Assembly: GCA_946620335.1 (NCBI GenBank)
Contig: CAMONF010000293.1
Location: 1 to 12,188 of the forward strand
Length of the DNA: 12,188 nucleotides
Direction of reading: 5' to 3'
Source of the DNA: an uncultured Clostridia bacterium
GTDB taxonomy: Bacteria; Bacillota; Clostridia; Lachnospirales; Lachnospiraceae
Part shown: positions 6,338 through 12,188 of the stretch, one piece after another
Layout of the letters: every line of letters begins with the position of its first letter
Numbering within the stretch: the stretch's first letter is position 1
Made by a program: the position numbers and the translations under genes
Notes under the pieces: model-generated
Seen by the model: the letters and a program-made list of their open reading frames with translations, nothing else
Database searches by the model: none
What the model was told of the DNA's origin: nothing

Positions 6338-7140
6338 AGAAACGGCTCGATCTGCTCCTGACGGAGCGCGGCCTGGCCCCCTCCAGGGAGAAGGCCAAGG
6401 CCATCATCATGTCCGGCATCGTCTTCGTGGACGGCGTGCGTGAGGACAAGGCCGGCGCCACCTTTGAGGAGACCGTGGACATTGTCCTGAAAGGTTCCAC
6501 GCTTCGCTACGTCAGCCGAGGCGGCCTCAAACTGGAGAAGGCGGTCACTGCCTTCGCCCTGGACCTGAAGGATCGGACCTGCCTGGACGTGGGCAGCTCC
6601 ACCGGCGGCTTCACCGACTGCATGCTTCAGAACGGGGCGGCCCATGTGTTCGCCATCGACGTGGGACGCGGGCAGCTGGACTGGAAGCTGCGGAACGATC
6701 CCCGGGTCACCTGCATGGAGAAGACCAACATCCGCTATGTGGTGCCGGAGGATATCGGCGTGGCGGCGGATTTTTCCAGTATAGACGTGAGCTTTATCTC
6801 CCTCACCAAGGTCCTCATGCCTGTGCGGGAGCTCCTCACGGAGACCGGCAGGGGAGTGGCCCTCATCAAGCCGCAGTTCGAGGCAGGCCGGGAAAAGGTG
6901 GGCAAGCACGGCGTCGTCCGTGACAGGCACGTCCACGAGGAAGTCATAGAACGTGTGACGAGCTATGCCGCCGAGATCGGATTCTCCCCCCTGGGGCTCG
7001 ACTATTCGCCGATCCGAGGGCCGGAGGGCAACATTGAGTACCTGTTTTATTTCGGTAAAAATGTGCCGGCCGGGGAGGCGGTATGCCTTGACATCCCATC
7101 CGTCGTGACGGCGGCCCACGACGAGCTCGACAAGCCCTGA
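6334..7140 (+). CDS. tlyA: TlyA family rRNA (cytidine-2'-O)-methyltransferase / haemolysin A family
   Basis: S4-domain plus FtsJ-like methyltransferase; characterised TlyA proteins 2'-O-methylate cytidines of 16S and/or 23S rRNA. 268 residues. An S4 RNA-binding domain (about 1-60, RLDLLLTERGLAPSREKAK) is followed by RGGLKLEKA (62-70, catalytic Lys66), the SAM-binding loop DVGSSTGGFTD (85-95), the DVSFISL strand, and LIKPQFEAG (177-185, Lys179). These fit the K-D-K-E tetrad of FtsJ-like enzymes. No signal peptide is seen, so it acts in the cytoplasm; the haemolysin label is historical. ATG 6334 overlaps the xseB stop as ATGA. The gap to nadK is 22 nt. rRNA target sites cannot be read from the sequence. 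Confidence 0.93.
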   Translation: MKKRLDLLLTERGLAPSREKAKAIIMSGIVFVDGVREDKAGATFEETVDIVLKGSTLRYVSRGGLKLEKAVTAFALDLKDRTCLDVGSSTGGFTDCMLQNGAAHVFAIDVGRGQLDWKLRNDPRVTCMEKTNIRYVVPEDIGVAADFSSIDVSFISLTKVLMPVRELLTETGRGVALIKPQFEAGREKVGKHGVVRDRHVHEEVIERVTSYAAEIGFSPLGLDYSPIRGPEGNIEYLFYFGKNVPAGEAVCLDIPSVVTAAHDELDKP

Positions 7141-7162
7141 GAGGGGCGGAAAGGGGGAAGAC

Positions 7163-7987
7163 ATGAAGCATTTTGCGGTTCTGAGGAACCCCTTGAAGGA
7201 CGTGGGCGGTCATTTCTCAAAAAAAATATCCGAGTACCTGACCAGCCGGGGCGGGACGTGTTATCTGACCGACGACGGTCTCGACATACCGGAGGGCGCG
7301 GAGTGCGTCCTGGTGCTTGGCGGAGACGGCACGGTCCTGCGGACAGCCAAGAAGGTGGTGGACAGGCAGCTGCCCCTTCTGGGCATCAACCTGGGCACCC
7401 TCGGCTATCTGGCGGAGGTGGACAAGAACGGGATCTACTCAGCCCTGGACAAGCTCCTGACGGACCGGTATACCATCGAGGAGCGCATGATGCTGAAGGG
7501 CAGTGTCTATCGGGACGGCGTGCTGGTGGGGGAGGATATCGCCCTGAACGACGTCGTCATCCTGCGGCACGGCCATCTGCGGGTAGTCAGGTTCTCCGTT
7601 TATGTCAACGATGCCTACCTGACCTCCTACCAGGCGGACGGCATCATCCTGTCCACGGCGACCGGCTCTACGGGCTACAGCCTGTCTGCCGGCGGCCCCA
7701 TTGTGGCGCCGGAGGCCAATCTCACGGTGATGACGGCCATCGCGCCCCACACCCTGAACAGCCGCAGTATCATACTGCCGTCCCACGACCGGGTGACGGT
7801 AGAAATAGGCATGGAGCACACCCCCGACGGCATCAGCGAGGTGGACGCCACCTTTGACGGCGGCGAGGAGGTGACCATGCAGACCGGAGACCGGATCGAC
7901 ATCGAGCGGTCCGAGCTCACGACCAGGATCATAAAAATAAACCATATCAGCTTCCTGGAGGTGCTGAGACAAAAAATGGCGGACTGA
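7163..7987 (+). CDS. nadK: NAD kinase
   Basis: Phosphorylates NAD to NADP, the only route to NADP in most bacteria; cytoplasmic. 274 residues, normal for the family. The nucleotide-binding GGDGT (residues 53-57) sits in VLVLGGDGTVLRTA and is followed by LLGINLGTLGYLAEV. The second conserved motif is LNDVVI (Asn129-Asp130; NE is the commoner form). The glycine-rich ADGIILSTATGSTGYSLSAGG segment then precedes IAPHTLNSRSIILP. ATG 7163 is supported by GGGGGAAG (7153-7160). Lying between tlyA and argR is the usual Clostridia position. The TGA (7985-7987) overlaps the argR Shine-Dalgarno, so expression of argR is probably coupled. Confidence 0.95.
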   Translation: MKHFAVLRNPLKDVGGHFSKKISEYLTSRGGTCYLTDDGLDIPEGAECVLVLGGDGTVLRTAKKVVDRQLPLLGINLGTLGYLAEVDKNGIYSALDKLLTDRYTIEERMMLKGSVYRDGVLVGEDIALNDVVILRHGHLRVVRFSVYVNDAYLTSYQADGIILSTATGSTGYSLSAGGPIVAPEANLTVMTAIAPHTLNSRSIILPSHDRVTVEIGMEHTPDGISEVDATFDGGEEVTMQTGDRIDIERSELTTRIIKINHISFLEVLRQKMAD

Positions 7988-7998
7988 GGTGATTTCCA

Positions 7999-8481
7999 AT
8001 GAAAAATGCAAGACATGAACAGATCCTGCAGCTTATTCAGCGGGAAGAAATCGAAACACAGGAAGAACTGGCAGAAAAACTCAACGAAGTCGGCTTTGCG
8101 GTCACCCAGGCGACAGTTTCCAGGGATATTCGCCAGCTGGAACTCAGAAAGGTCCCCGGCCGGAACGGCCGGATGCACTACACCATCGCAGGCGGGGAGA
8201 ACGCGGACCTGAGCCAGAAGTACAAGCGGGTGCTGGCGGATGCCTATGTCTCCGCGGACTGCGCCGGCAATATCCTTGTGCTGAGGACAGTTTCGGGGAT
8301 GGCTATGGCAGCGGCAGCGGCCCTGGACAGCCTGGCCTGGCGCGAGGTGGTCGGCTGTATAGCCGGCGACGATACCATCATGGTGGTGGTCCGGACACCC
8401 GAGGACGGGCCGGAGATCACCAGGAAGATCCGGCAGATTTCAGGAAGAGGTAGGGAAGATGCTGAGAAATCTTCACATTAA
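7999..8481 (+). CDS. argR: Arginine repressor ArgR (AhrC)
   Basis: Arginine-sensing hexameric regulator that represses arginine biosynthesis and, in Bacilli, activates catabolism. 160 residues. The N-terminal winged helix-turn-helix has the recognition motif TQATVSRDIRQLEL (residues 36-49, with Ser41 and Arg42). The C-terminal oligomerisation and arginine-binding domain has GMAMAAAAALDSL (100-112) and GCIAGDDTIMVVV (119-131), with the paired aspartates that contact arginine at 124-125. ATG 7999 follows GAGGTGAT (7986-7993), 11 nt after the nadK stop. The last 23 nt overlap the start of recN, so the C-terminus is slightly longer than the common ArgR end. No arginine biosynthesis genes are in the window and no obvious ARG box was recognised, so targets are elsewhere. 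Confidence 0.94.
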   Translation: MKNARHEQILQLIQREEIETQEELAEKLNEVGFAVTQATVSRDIRQLELRKVPGRNGRMHYTIAGGENADLSQKYKRVLADAYVSADCAGNILVLRTVSGMAMAAAAALDSLAWREVVGCIAGDDTIMVVVRTPEDGPEITRKIRQISGRGREDAEKSSH

Positions 8482-10150
8482 GAATCTGGCCCTGATCCGG
8501 GAAATCGACGTGGATTTCACGGAAGGGCTGAATATTCTGACCGGCGAGACAGGTGCCGGTAAATCCATCATTATCGACTCCATCACGCTGGCGCTGGGCG
8601 GGAAGGCCTCGCGGAACCTGTTGCGGGAAGATGCGCCTTACGGCCTGGTGGAACTGGTCTTTGAGGAGCATGATCCCGAGGTCCTCTCGGCTCTTTCAGA
8701 GCTCGATGTGGAGGCGGAAGAGGGCGTTGTTCTCATTTCCAGAAAGCTCCAGGGGAACCGGAGCGTATGCCGGATCAACGGGGAGACCCGGACGGCAGGG
8801 GACGTGCGGGCAGTGGGTGCCCTGCTGTTGGACATCCACGGGCAGAGCGAGCACCAGAAGCTTTTGAGGCCCGAGCACCAGCTGGCCCTCATCGACGCCT
8901 ACGGGCGCTCTGCCATTGAAAATGCGAAGGCGAAAGTGGCGGCCAAGTACAGGGAGTACGCGGAAATCCGCAAAAAGCTGGGCGGCGGCGATATGAGCGC
9001 CGAGGAGCGAGCCAGGAATATCTCTTTCCTCCAGTTCGAGGTGGACGAGATCGAGGCGGCCCGGCTTTCGCCCGGCGAGGACGAGGAGCTGGAGAAGGCC
9101 TACCGGCGTATGGTGAATTCCCGGAGGATCGTGGAATCCGCCGTTCATGCCCATGCGCTCACCGGCTATGACAGCGATGACGGCGCGGGTGAGAAGATCG
9201 GCCTGGCCGTTCGGGAGCTGGACCGGATCTGCGAGTATGATCCGGACGCGGTGGAGATGCTGAACGCCGTCTCGGAGATCGAGGACCTTCTCGGCGACTT
9301 CAACCGGGCCCTGGCGGATTACATCGACGGCTTGAGCTTCGAGGAGGATACTTTCCGGGAGACCGAGGAGCGGCTTGACCTCATCAACCATCTGAAGGCC
9401 AAGTACGGCCGCACCATCGAGGACATTCTGGCGGCCCGGGAGGAGAAAGAGAGAGCTCTCGAGGAACTCGTGAATTACGAGGAGGACCGCGCCCGGCTCA
9501 AGAAGGCCCTGGACCGCGTCACCGGCGAACTCGCCTCCCTCTCTGCAGAGTTGACAAAGGCCCGAAAGGAGACCGCGGCGGTCTTTTCCACTGAGGTCAT
9601 GAAGCAGCTGAAGGACCTCAACTTTGCCCGCTCTGACTTTGACGTCTCTTTCCGGGAAAATGAAAGCTTTTCCCCGAACGGGCGTGATGCCGTAGACTTT
9701 ATGATCGCCACCAACCCCGGCGAGAGCCTCAGGGTCCTCACCAAGGTGGTCTCCGGCGGTGAGCTCTCGCGAATCATGCTTGGCATCAAGACCATGTTCG
9801 CCCAGGGCGACAGGACGGATACGCTGATCTTCGACGAGGTGGACACCGGCATTTCCGGCCGGACGGCCCAGAAGGTGGCGGAGAAGATGGCGGTCATCGC
9901 CGCTTCCCGTCAGGTCCTCTGCATCACCCACCTGCCCCAGATCGCGGCCATGGCGGATACTCATTACGGGATCACCAAGGATCTGACAGATGAGGCGGCC
10001 ATCACCCGGATCGAGCCCCTCGACACGGAGGAGTCCGTGCGGGAGCTGGCCAGGCTCCTGGGCGGCGCCCGGATCACCGACAACACCCTGTCCTCCGCAC
10101 GGGAAATGAAGGAAATGGGCCGGGTATTCCGGGAAAAGATCAGGGCCTGA
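8459..10150 (+). CDS. recN: DNA repair protein RecN
   Basis: SMC-like ATPase that gathers at double-strand breaks early in recombinational repair. 563 residues, full family length. The N-terminal head has Walker A GETGAGKS (29-36) and the RecN-typical DIHGQSEHQ. A long charged coiled-coil region spans about residues 155-400. The C-terminal head has the ABC signature VSGGELSR (431-438), Walker B TLIFDEVDTGISG (455-467) and the ITHLPQIAAMAD segment. ATG 8459 lies after AGGTAGGGAAG inside the end of argR (23-nt overlap, different frame). This is the last gene of the cluster. Its TGA lies at the edge of a 41-bp tandem repeat, and a terminator-like hairpin follows about 220 nt later. No LexA-type box was recognised near its start. 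Confidence 0.96.
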   Translation: MLRNLHIKNLALIREIDVDFTEGLNILTGETGAGKSIIIDSITLALGGKASRNLLREDAPYGLVELVFEEHDPEVLSALSELDVEAEEGVVLISRKLQGNRSVCRINGETRTAGDVRAVGALLLDIHGQSEHQKLLRPEHQLALIDAYGRSAIENAKAKVAAKYREYAEIRKKLGGGDMSAEERARNISFLQFEVDEIEAARLSPGEDEELEKAYRRMVNSRRIVESAVHAHALTGYDSDDGAGEKIGLAVRELDRICEYDPDAVEMLNAVSEIEDLLGDFNRALADYIDGLSFEEDTFRETEERLDLINHLKAKYGRTIEDILAAREEKERALEELVNYEEDRARLKKALDRVTGELASLSAELTKARKETAAVFSTEVMKQLKDLNFARSDFDVSFRENESFSPNGRDAVDFMIATNPGESLRVLTKVVSGGELSRIMLGIKTMFAQGDRTDTLIFDEVDTGISGRTAQKVAEKMAVIAASRQVLCITHLPQIAAMADTHYGITKDLTDEAAITRIEPLDTEESVRELARLLGGARITDNTLSSAREMKEMGRVFREKIRA

Positions 10151-10230
10151 GGCGGCAGCTTTGCCGGCAGCGGTATCGGGTAGAGTTCTGAGGCGGCAGC
10201 TCTGTCGGCAACGGTATCCGGCAGAATTTT
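10149..10230. repeat. 41-bp tandem duplication directly after recN
   Basis: Copy 1 (10149-10189) and copy 2 (10190-10230) match at 34 of 41 positions by direct comparison. Each starts GAGGCGGCAGCT and contains a GGCA...TGCC/TGTC hairpin. In copy 2 one stem pair becomes G-U, so pairing is kept. Copy 1 starts within the recN stop codon. A tandem duplication of a post-gene hairpin is the simplest reading. Confidence 0.75.
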
Positions 10231-10370
10231 GCGGCGTGCGTGCGGACGAGGATCGCCGGCGGGAAGCCGGAGCGGCAGGGCAATGGTGTTGCCGGAAAGG
10301 GCGGCATCTATGCAGGGGGAGCAGTCCCCGGCATGGCTCTACGGAGCGCATGCGAATGAAGCCGGCGGGT
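10231..10370. other. Hairpin-rich intergenic stretch, no gene seen
   Basis: With the tandem repeat and promoter region this belongs to a 418-bp gap between recN and glgA. Short perfect stems follow one another: CCGGC/GCCGG around 10256-10270, GGCAA/TTGCC around 10278-10293, and GGGGA/TCCCC around 10317-10329. Open frames here (from 10161 and 10229) have no Shine-Dalgarno and no recognisable protein character. It could be decayed sequence, a structured 3' UTR or an unnamed RNA; the sequence does not decide. Confidence 0.35.
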
Positions 10371-10400
10371 TGAAAGCGGGAGCGGCTTTCATTTCCTATT
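10371..10400 (+). terminator. Possible intrinsic terminator of the nusB-recN operon
   Basis: TGAAAGC (10371-10377) pairs perfectly with GCTTTCA (10385-10391) around a 7-nt loop, and the downstream stretch TTTCCTATT is U-rich. The stem is short with only three GC pairs, so strength is moderate. It is the last structured element before the AT-rich glgA promoter region, which supports a boundary between units. Confidence 0.4.
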
Positions 10401-10445
10401 TATGCAATATTTACGATAAGATTCACGAATTACCTGAAAGTTATG

Positions 10446-10474
10446 GTGACATTTCAGAGCTTATGATATATAAT
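10446..10474 (+). promoter_or_regulatory. Strong sigma-A type promoter for glgA
   Basis: GTGACA (10446-10451, one mismatch to TTGACA) and a perfect TATAAT (10469-10474) are separated by exactly 17 nt. They lie in an AT-rich island (10392-10480) that contrasts with the GC-rich surroundings. Start of transcription is expected near 10481, giving a leader of about 88 nt. In that leader GGGA-ACGGC pairs with GCCGT-AA-TCCC (10487-10509). Confidence 0.75.
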
Positions 10475-10568
10475 AAAGTCTGTGTGGGAACGGCAGCGCC
10501 GTAATCCCGCTGGATGCAGGTGATAATCTGTTGGGCCTGTTATAGAAAAATGCCTGTGGAGGTTTATT

Positions 10569-12011
10569 ATGAAGAACATACTTTTTGTCGCTTCGGAATG
10601 TCTTCCCTTTGTCAAGACCGGCGGTCTGGCTGACGTTGTCGGATCTCTTCCGAAGACACTGGATAAAGAATACTACGATTGCCGGGTCATCCTGCCCCTG
10701 TATTCCTTTATGCCGCAGAAGTGGAAAGACATGCTGACTTATCATTCCCACTTCTATATGGATTTCAACTGGAACAGCTACTATGTAGGCATCATGGAAT
10801 GCGAGTACGAAGGCGTTCATTACTACTTCATCGACAACCAGGACTACTTTACCTGCGACAGACCTTACGACGGTATGCCCTATGACATCGGCCGTTTCGC
10901 ATTCTTCGACAAGGCAGCCCTTTCCATCCTGCCCTCCATCGGCTACAGACCTGACCTGATCCACTGCCATGACTGGCAGACCGGCCTTATTCCGGTTTAT
11001 CTTAACAGCAGCTTCCAGGAGAATGAGTTCTACCGGGGCATCAAGACCGTCATGACCATCCACAACCTCAAGTTCCAGGGCATCTGGGATGTGAGGACCC
11101 TGAAGGACATCGTCGGGCTGCCGGGTTACTACTTCACACCGGACAAGCTGGAGTACAATCGTGACGGCAATATGCTGAAGGGCGGCATGGTCTATGCCGA
11201 CGCCATCACCACCGTCTCCAATACCTACGCGGAAGAGATCAAGATGCCTTACTACGGCGAGGGTCTCGACGGCCTGATGCGTGCCCGTTCCAACAGCCTC
11301 CGCGGCATCGTCAACGGCCTGGACTACGAAGAGTGGAATCCGGCCATCGACAAGAATATCTATGCCAACTACGACGTGAAGAGCGTCATCGAGGGCAAGG
11401 CCAAGAACAAGGAAGCCCTCCAGAAGGAGCTGGGCCTCACCGTTGATCCGGATGTCATGCTCATCGGCATCGTCTCCCGCCTGACGGACCAGAAGGGCTT
11501 CGACCTCATCGCCTACGTCATGGACGAGATGTGCCAGGACGCTGTCCAGTTCGTCATCCTGGGCACCGGCGAGGAGCGCTACGAGAACATGTTCCGCCAC
11601 TTCGCCTGGAAGTACAACGGCAAGGTCTCCGCGCAGATCTACTACAACGAGGCTCTGGCCCACAAGATCTACGCCGCCAGCGATGCCTTCCTTATGCCCT
11701 CCCAGTTCGAGCCCTGCGGCCTGAGCCAGCTCATGAGCCTCCGCTACGGCTGCGTACCGATCGTCCGCGAGACCGGCGGCCTCAAGGATACGGTCGAACC
11801 CTACAACGAGTACGAGGGCACCGGCACAGGCTTCTCCTTCACCAACTACAATGCCCATGAGATGATGAACACCGTGCGCTATGCCGAGAAGATCTTCTAC
11901 GACACCAAGCCCGCATGGAACGACATCGTCACCCGCGGCATGGAGAAGGACTTCTCCTGGAAGAATTCCGCGCTTCAGTATCAGGAGATGTACGACTGGC
12001 TGATCGGCTGA
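10569..12011 (+). CDS. glgA: Glycogen synthase (ADP-glucose type, GT5)
   Basis: Transfers glucose from ADP-glucose to the growing alpha-1,4-glucan chain of glycogen in the cytoplasm. 480 residues, close to the family norm (about 477). It has a GT-B fold. The N-terminal KTGGLADV (residues 16-23) is the ADP-glucose loop and HDWQT is at 134-138. The C-terminal half has SRLTDQKGFDL (303-313) and PSQFEPCGLSQL (377-388), with Glu381 at the conserved catalytic-site position and GGLKDTV just after. ATG 10569 lies 6 nt after GGAGG (10558-10562) and matches the family start MKNILFVASE. It has its own strong promoter and no glgB, glgC or glgP beside it in this window. The codons appear strongly biased to C/G-ending ones, as in prfC, suggesting good expression. 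Transcription probably ends in the palindrome from 12030. Confidence 0.96.
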   Translation: MKNILFVASECLPFVKTGGLADVVGSLPKTLDKEYYDCRVILPLYSFMPQKWKDMLTYHSHFYMDFNWNSYYVGIMECEYEGVHYYFIDNQDYFTCDRPYDGMPYDIGRFAFFDKAALSILPSIGYRPDLIHCHDWQTGLIPVYLNSSFQENEFYRGIKTVMTIHNLKFQGIWDVRTLKDIVGLPGYYFTPDKLEYNRDGNMLKGGMVYADAITTVSNTYAEEIKMPYYGEGLDGLMRARSNSLRGIVNGLDYEEWNPAIDKNIYANYDVKSVIEGKAKNKEALQKELGLTVDPDVMLIGIVSRLTDQKGFDLIAYVMDEMCQDAVQFVILGTGEERYENMFRHFAWKYNGKVSAQIYYNEALAHKIYAASDAFLMPSQFEPCGLSQLMSLRYGCVPIVRETGGLKDTVEPYNEYEGTGTGFSFTNYNAHEMMNTVRYAEKIFYDTKPAWNDIVTRGMEKDFSWKNSALQYQEMYDWLIG

Positions 12012-12029
12012 TCGCTGTTTGAAATTGTA

Positions 12030-12106
12030 AACTGGGAATCAGGGACGGTTCCTTTTCCCACTTTTCCATGAAAAGTGGGAAAAGGAACCGTCCCTGATTT
12101 CCAGTT
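12030..12106. repeat. Near-perfect 37-bp inverted repeat (REP/MITE-like), also a likely glgA terminator
   Basis: The left arm 12030-12066 and the right arm 12070-12106 are complementary at 36 of 37 positions around a 3-nt CAT loop. Core sequence: CAGGGACGGTTCCTTTTCCC and its complement. The right arm runs into TTTTCTTT, so the RNA hairpin followed by U's could end glgA transcription. The mirrored, loop-closed form is typical of REP/MITE-type dispersed palindromes. No transposase is visible in the window. Confidence 0.85.
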
Positions 12107-12188
12107 TTCTTTGAAAAGCGGGAATAGGAAGCGTCCCTGATTCCCAGTTTTGTTTGAAAAGCGGGAAAAGGAGGCTTCCCTGATTTCA
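12070..12188. repeat. 43-bp direct repeat array, cut by the window end
   Basis: Three head-to-tail units begin at 12070, 12113 and 12156, each opening GAAAAG(T/C)GGGAA and containing TCCCTGATT. Units 1 and 2 are full 43-bp copies with a few base changes. Unit 3 is cut at base 12188, so the array may continue. The right arm of the palindrome is unit 1. There are no unique spacers, so this is not a CRISPR array. Confidence 0.85.

Noticed and set aside
8696..10351. 551-codon open frame on the - strand opposite recN
   Set aside because: Shadow of recN; no Shine-Dalgarno, no family character, composition typical of antisense GC-rich frames.
10229..10504. Possible 91-codon gene in the recN-glgA gap
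   Set aside because: TTG start without SD, runs through the terminator-like hairpin and the strong glgA promoter, no recognisable protein features.
10461..11858. 465-codon open frame on the - strand opposite glgA
   Set aside because: Shadow of glgA; valine/aspartate/histidine-rich antisense translation without motifs.
12030..12188. Repeat array as a CRISPR
   Set aside because: Units are directly adjacent with no unique spacers, and one copy is inverted.

Overview
The window looks like core chromosome of a GC-rich member of the Clostridia, probably Lachnospiraceae-like. This is inferred from gene order and protein character, not from any marker RNA. All convincing genes lie on the + strand. 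No rRNA, tRNA, CRISPR array or transposase gene is visible.

Layout. Positions 1-1215 hold the 3' part of gltX (glutamyl-tRNA synthetase, cut by the window edge). A 4'-phosphopantetheinyl transferase gene overlaps its stop by 4 nt (1212-1784) and ends in a possible terminator. A structured leader (1785-1990) precedes prfC (peptide chain release factor 3, 1991-3592). A second structured leader (3593-3745) precedes an Asp23/Gls24-family gene (3746-4126). A 318-bp gap with a candidate promoter leads into a tightly packed cluster: nusB (TTG start), xseA, xseB, tlyA, nadK, argR, recN (4445-10150). Genes in this cluster overlap or lie within 22 nt of each other, so it is read as one operon. After recN comes a 418-bp gap with a 41-bp tandem duplication, a hairpin-rich stretch, a terminator-like hairpin and a very good sigma-A type promoter. 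That promoter drives glgA (glycogen synthase, 10569-12011). The window ends in a palindromic repeat array of REP/MITE character (12030-12188).

How the genes work together. gltX, prfC and nusB serve translation and rRNA transcription. xseA/xseB (exonuclease VII) and recN serve DNA repair. tlyA is an rRNA methyltransferase/haemolysin-family protein, nadK makes NADP, and argR controls arginine metabolism. The order asp23-nusB-xseA-xseB-(ispA-dxs)-tlyA-nadK-argR-recN is the familiar Firmicutes housekeeping arrangement. Here ispA and dxs are missing between xseB and tlyA, and the sporulation genes that often follow recN are replaced by glgA.

The most unusual signal is in the leaders. Upstream of prfC, asp23 and nusB there are pairs of tiny ORFs joined by stop/start overlaps (TGATG or ATGA), with the second ORF running to within a few bases of, or overlapping, the main start codon. 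In the prfC leader the first mini-ORF has a good Shine-Dalgarno and its UGA stop lies inside a hairpin, which would suit regulation by termination efficiency. This is a hypothesis; chance in GC-rich DNA is not excluded. No clear novel multi-gene system was found.
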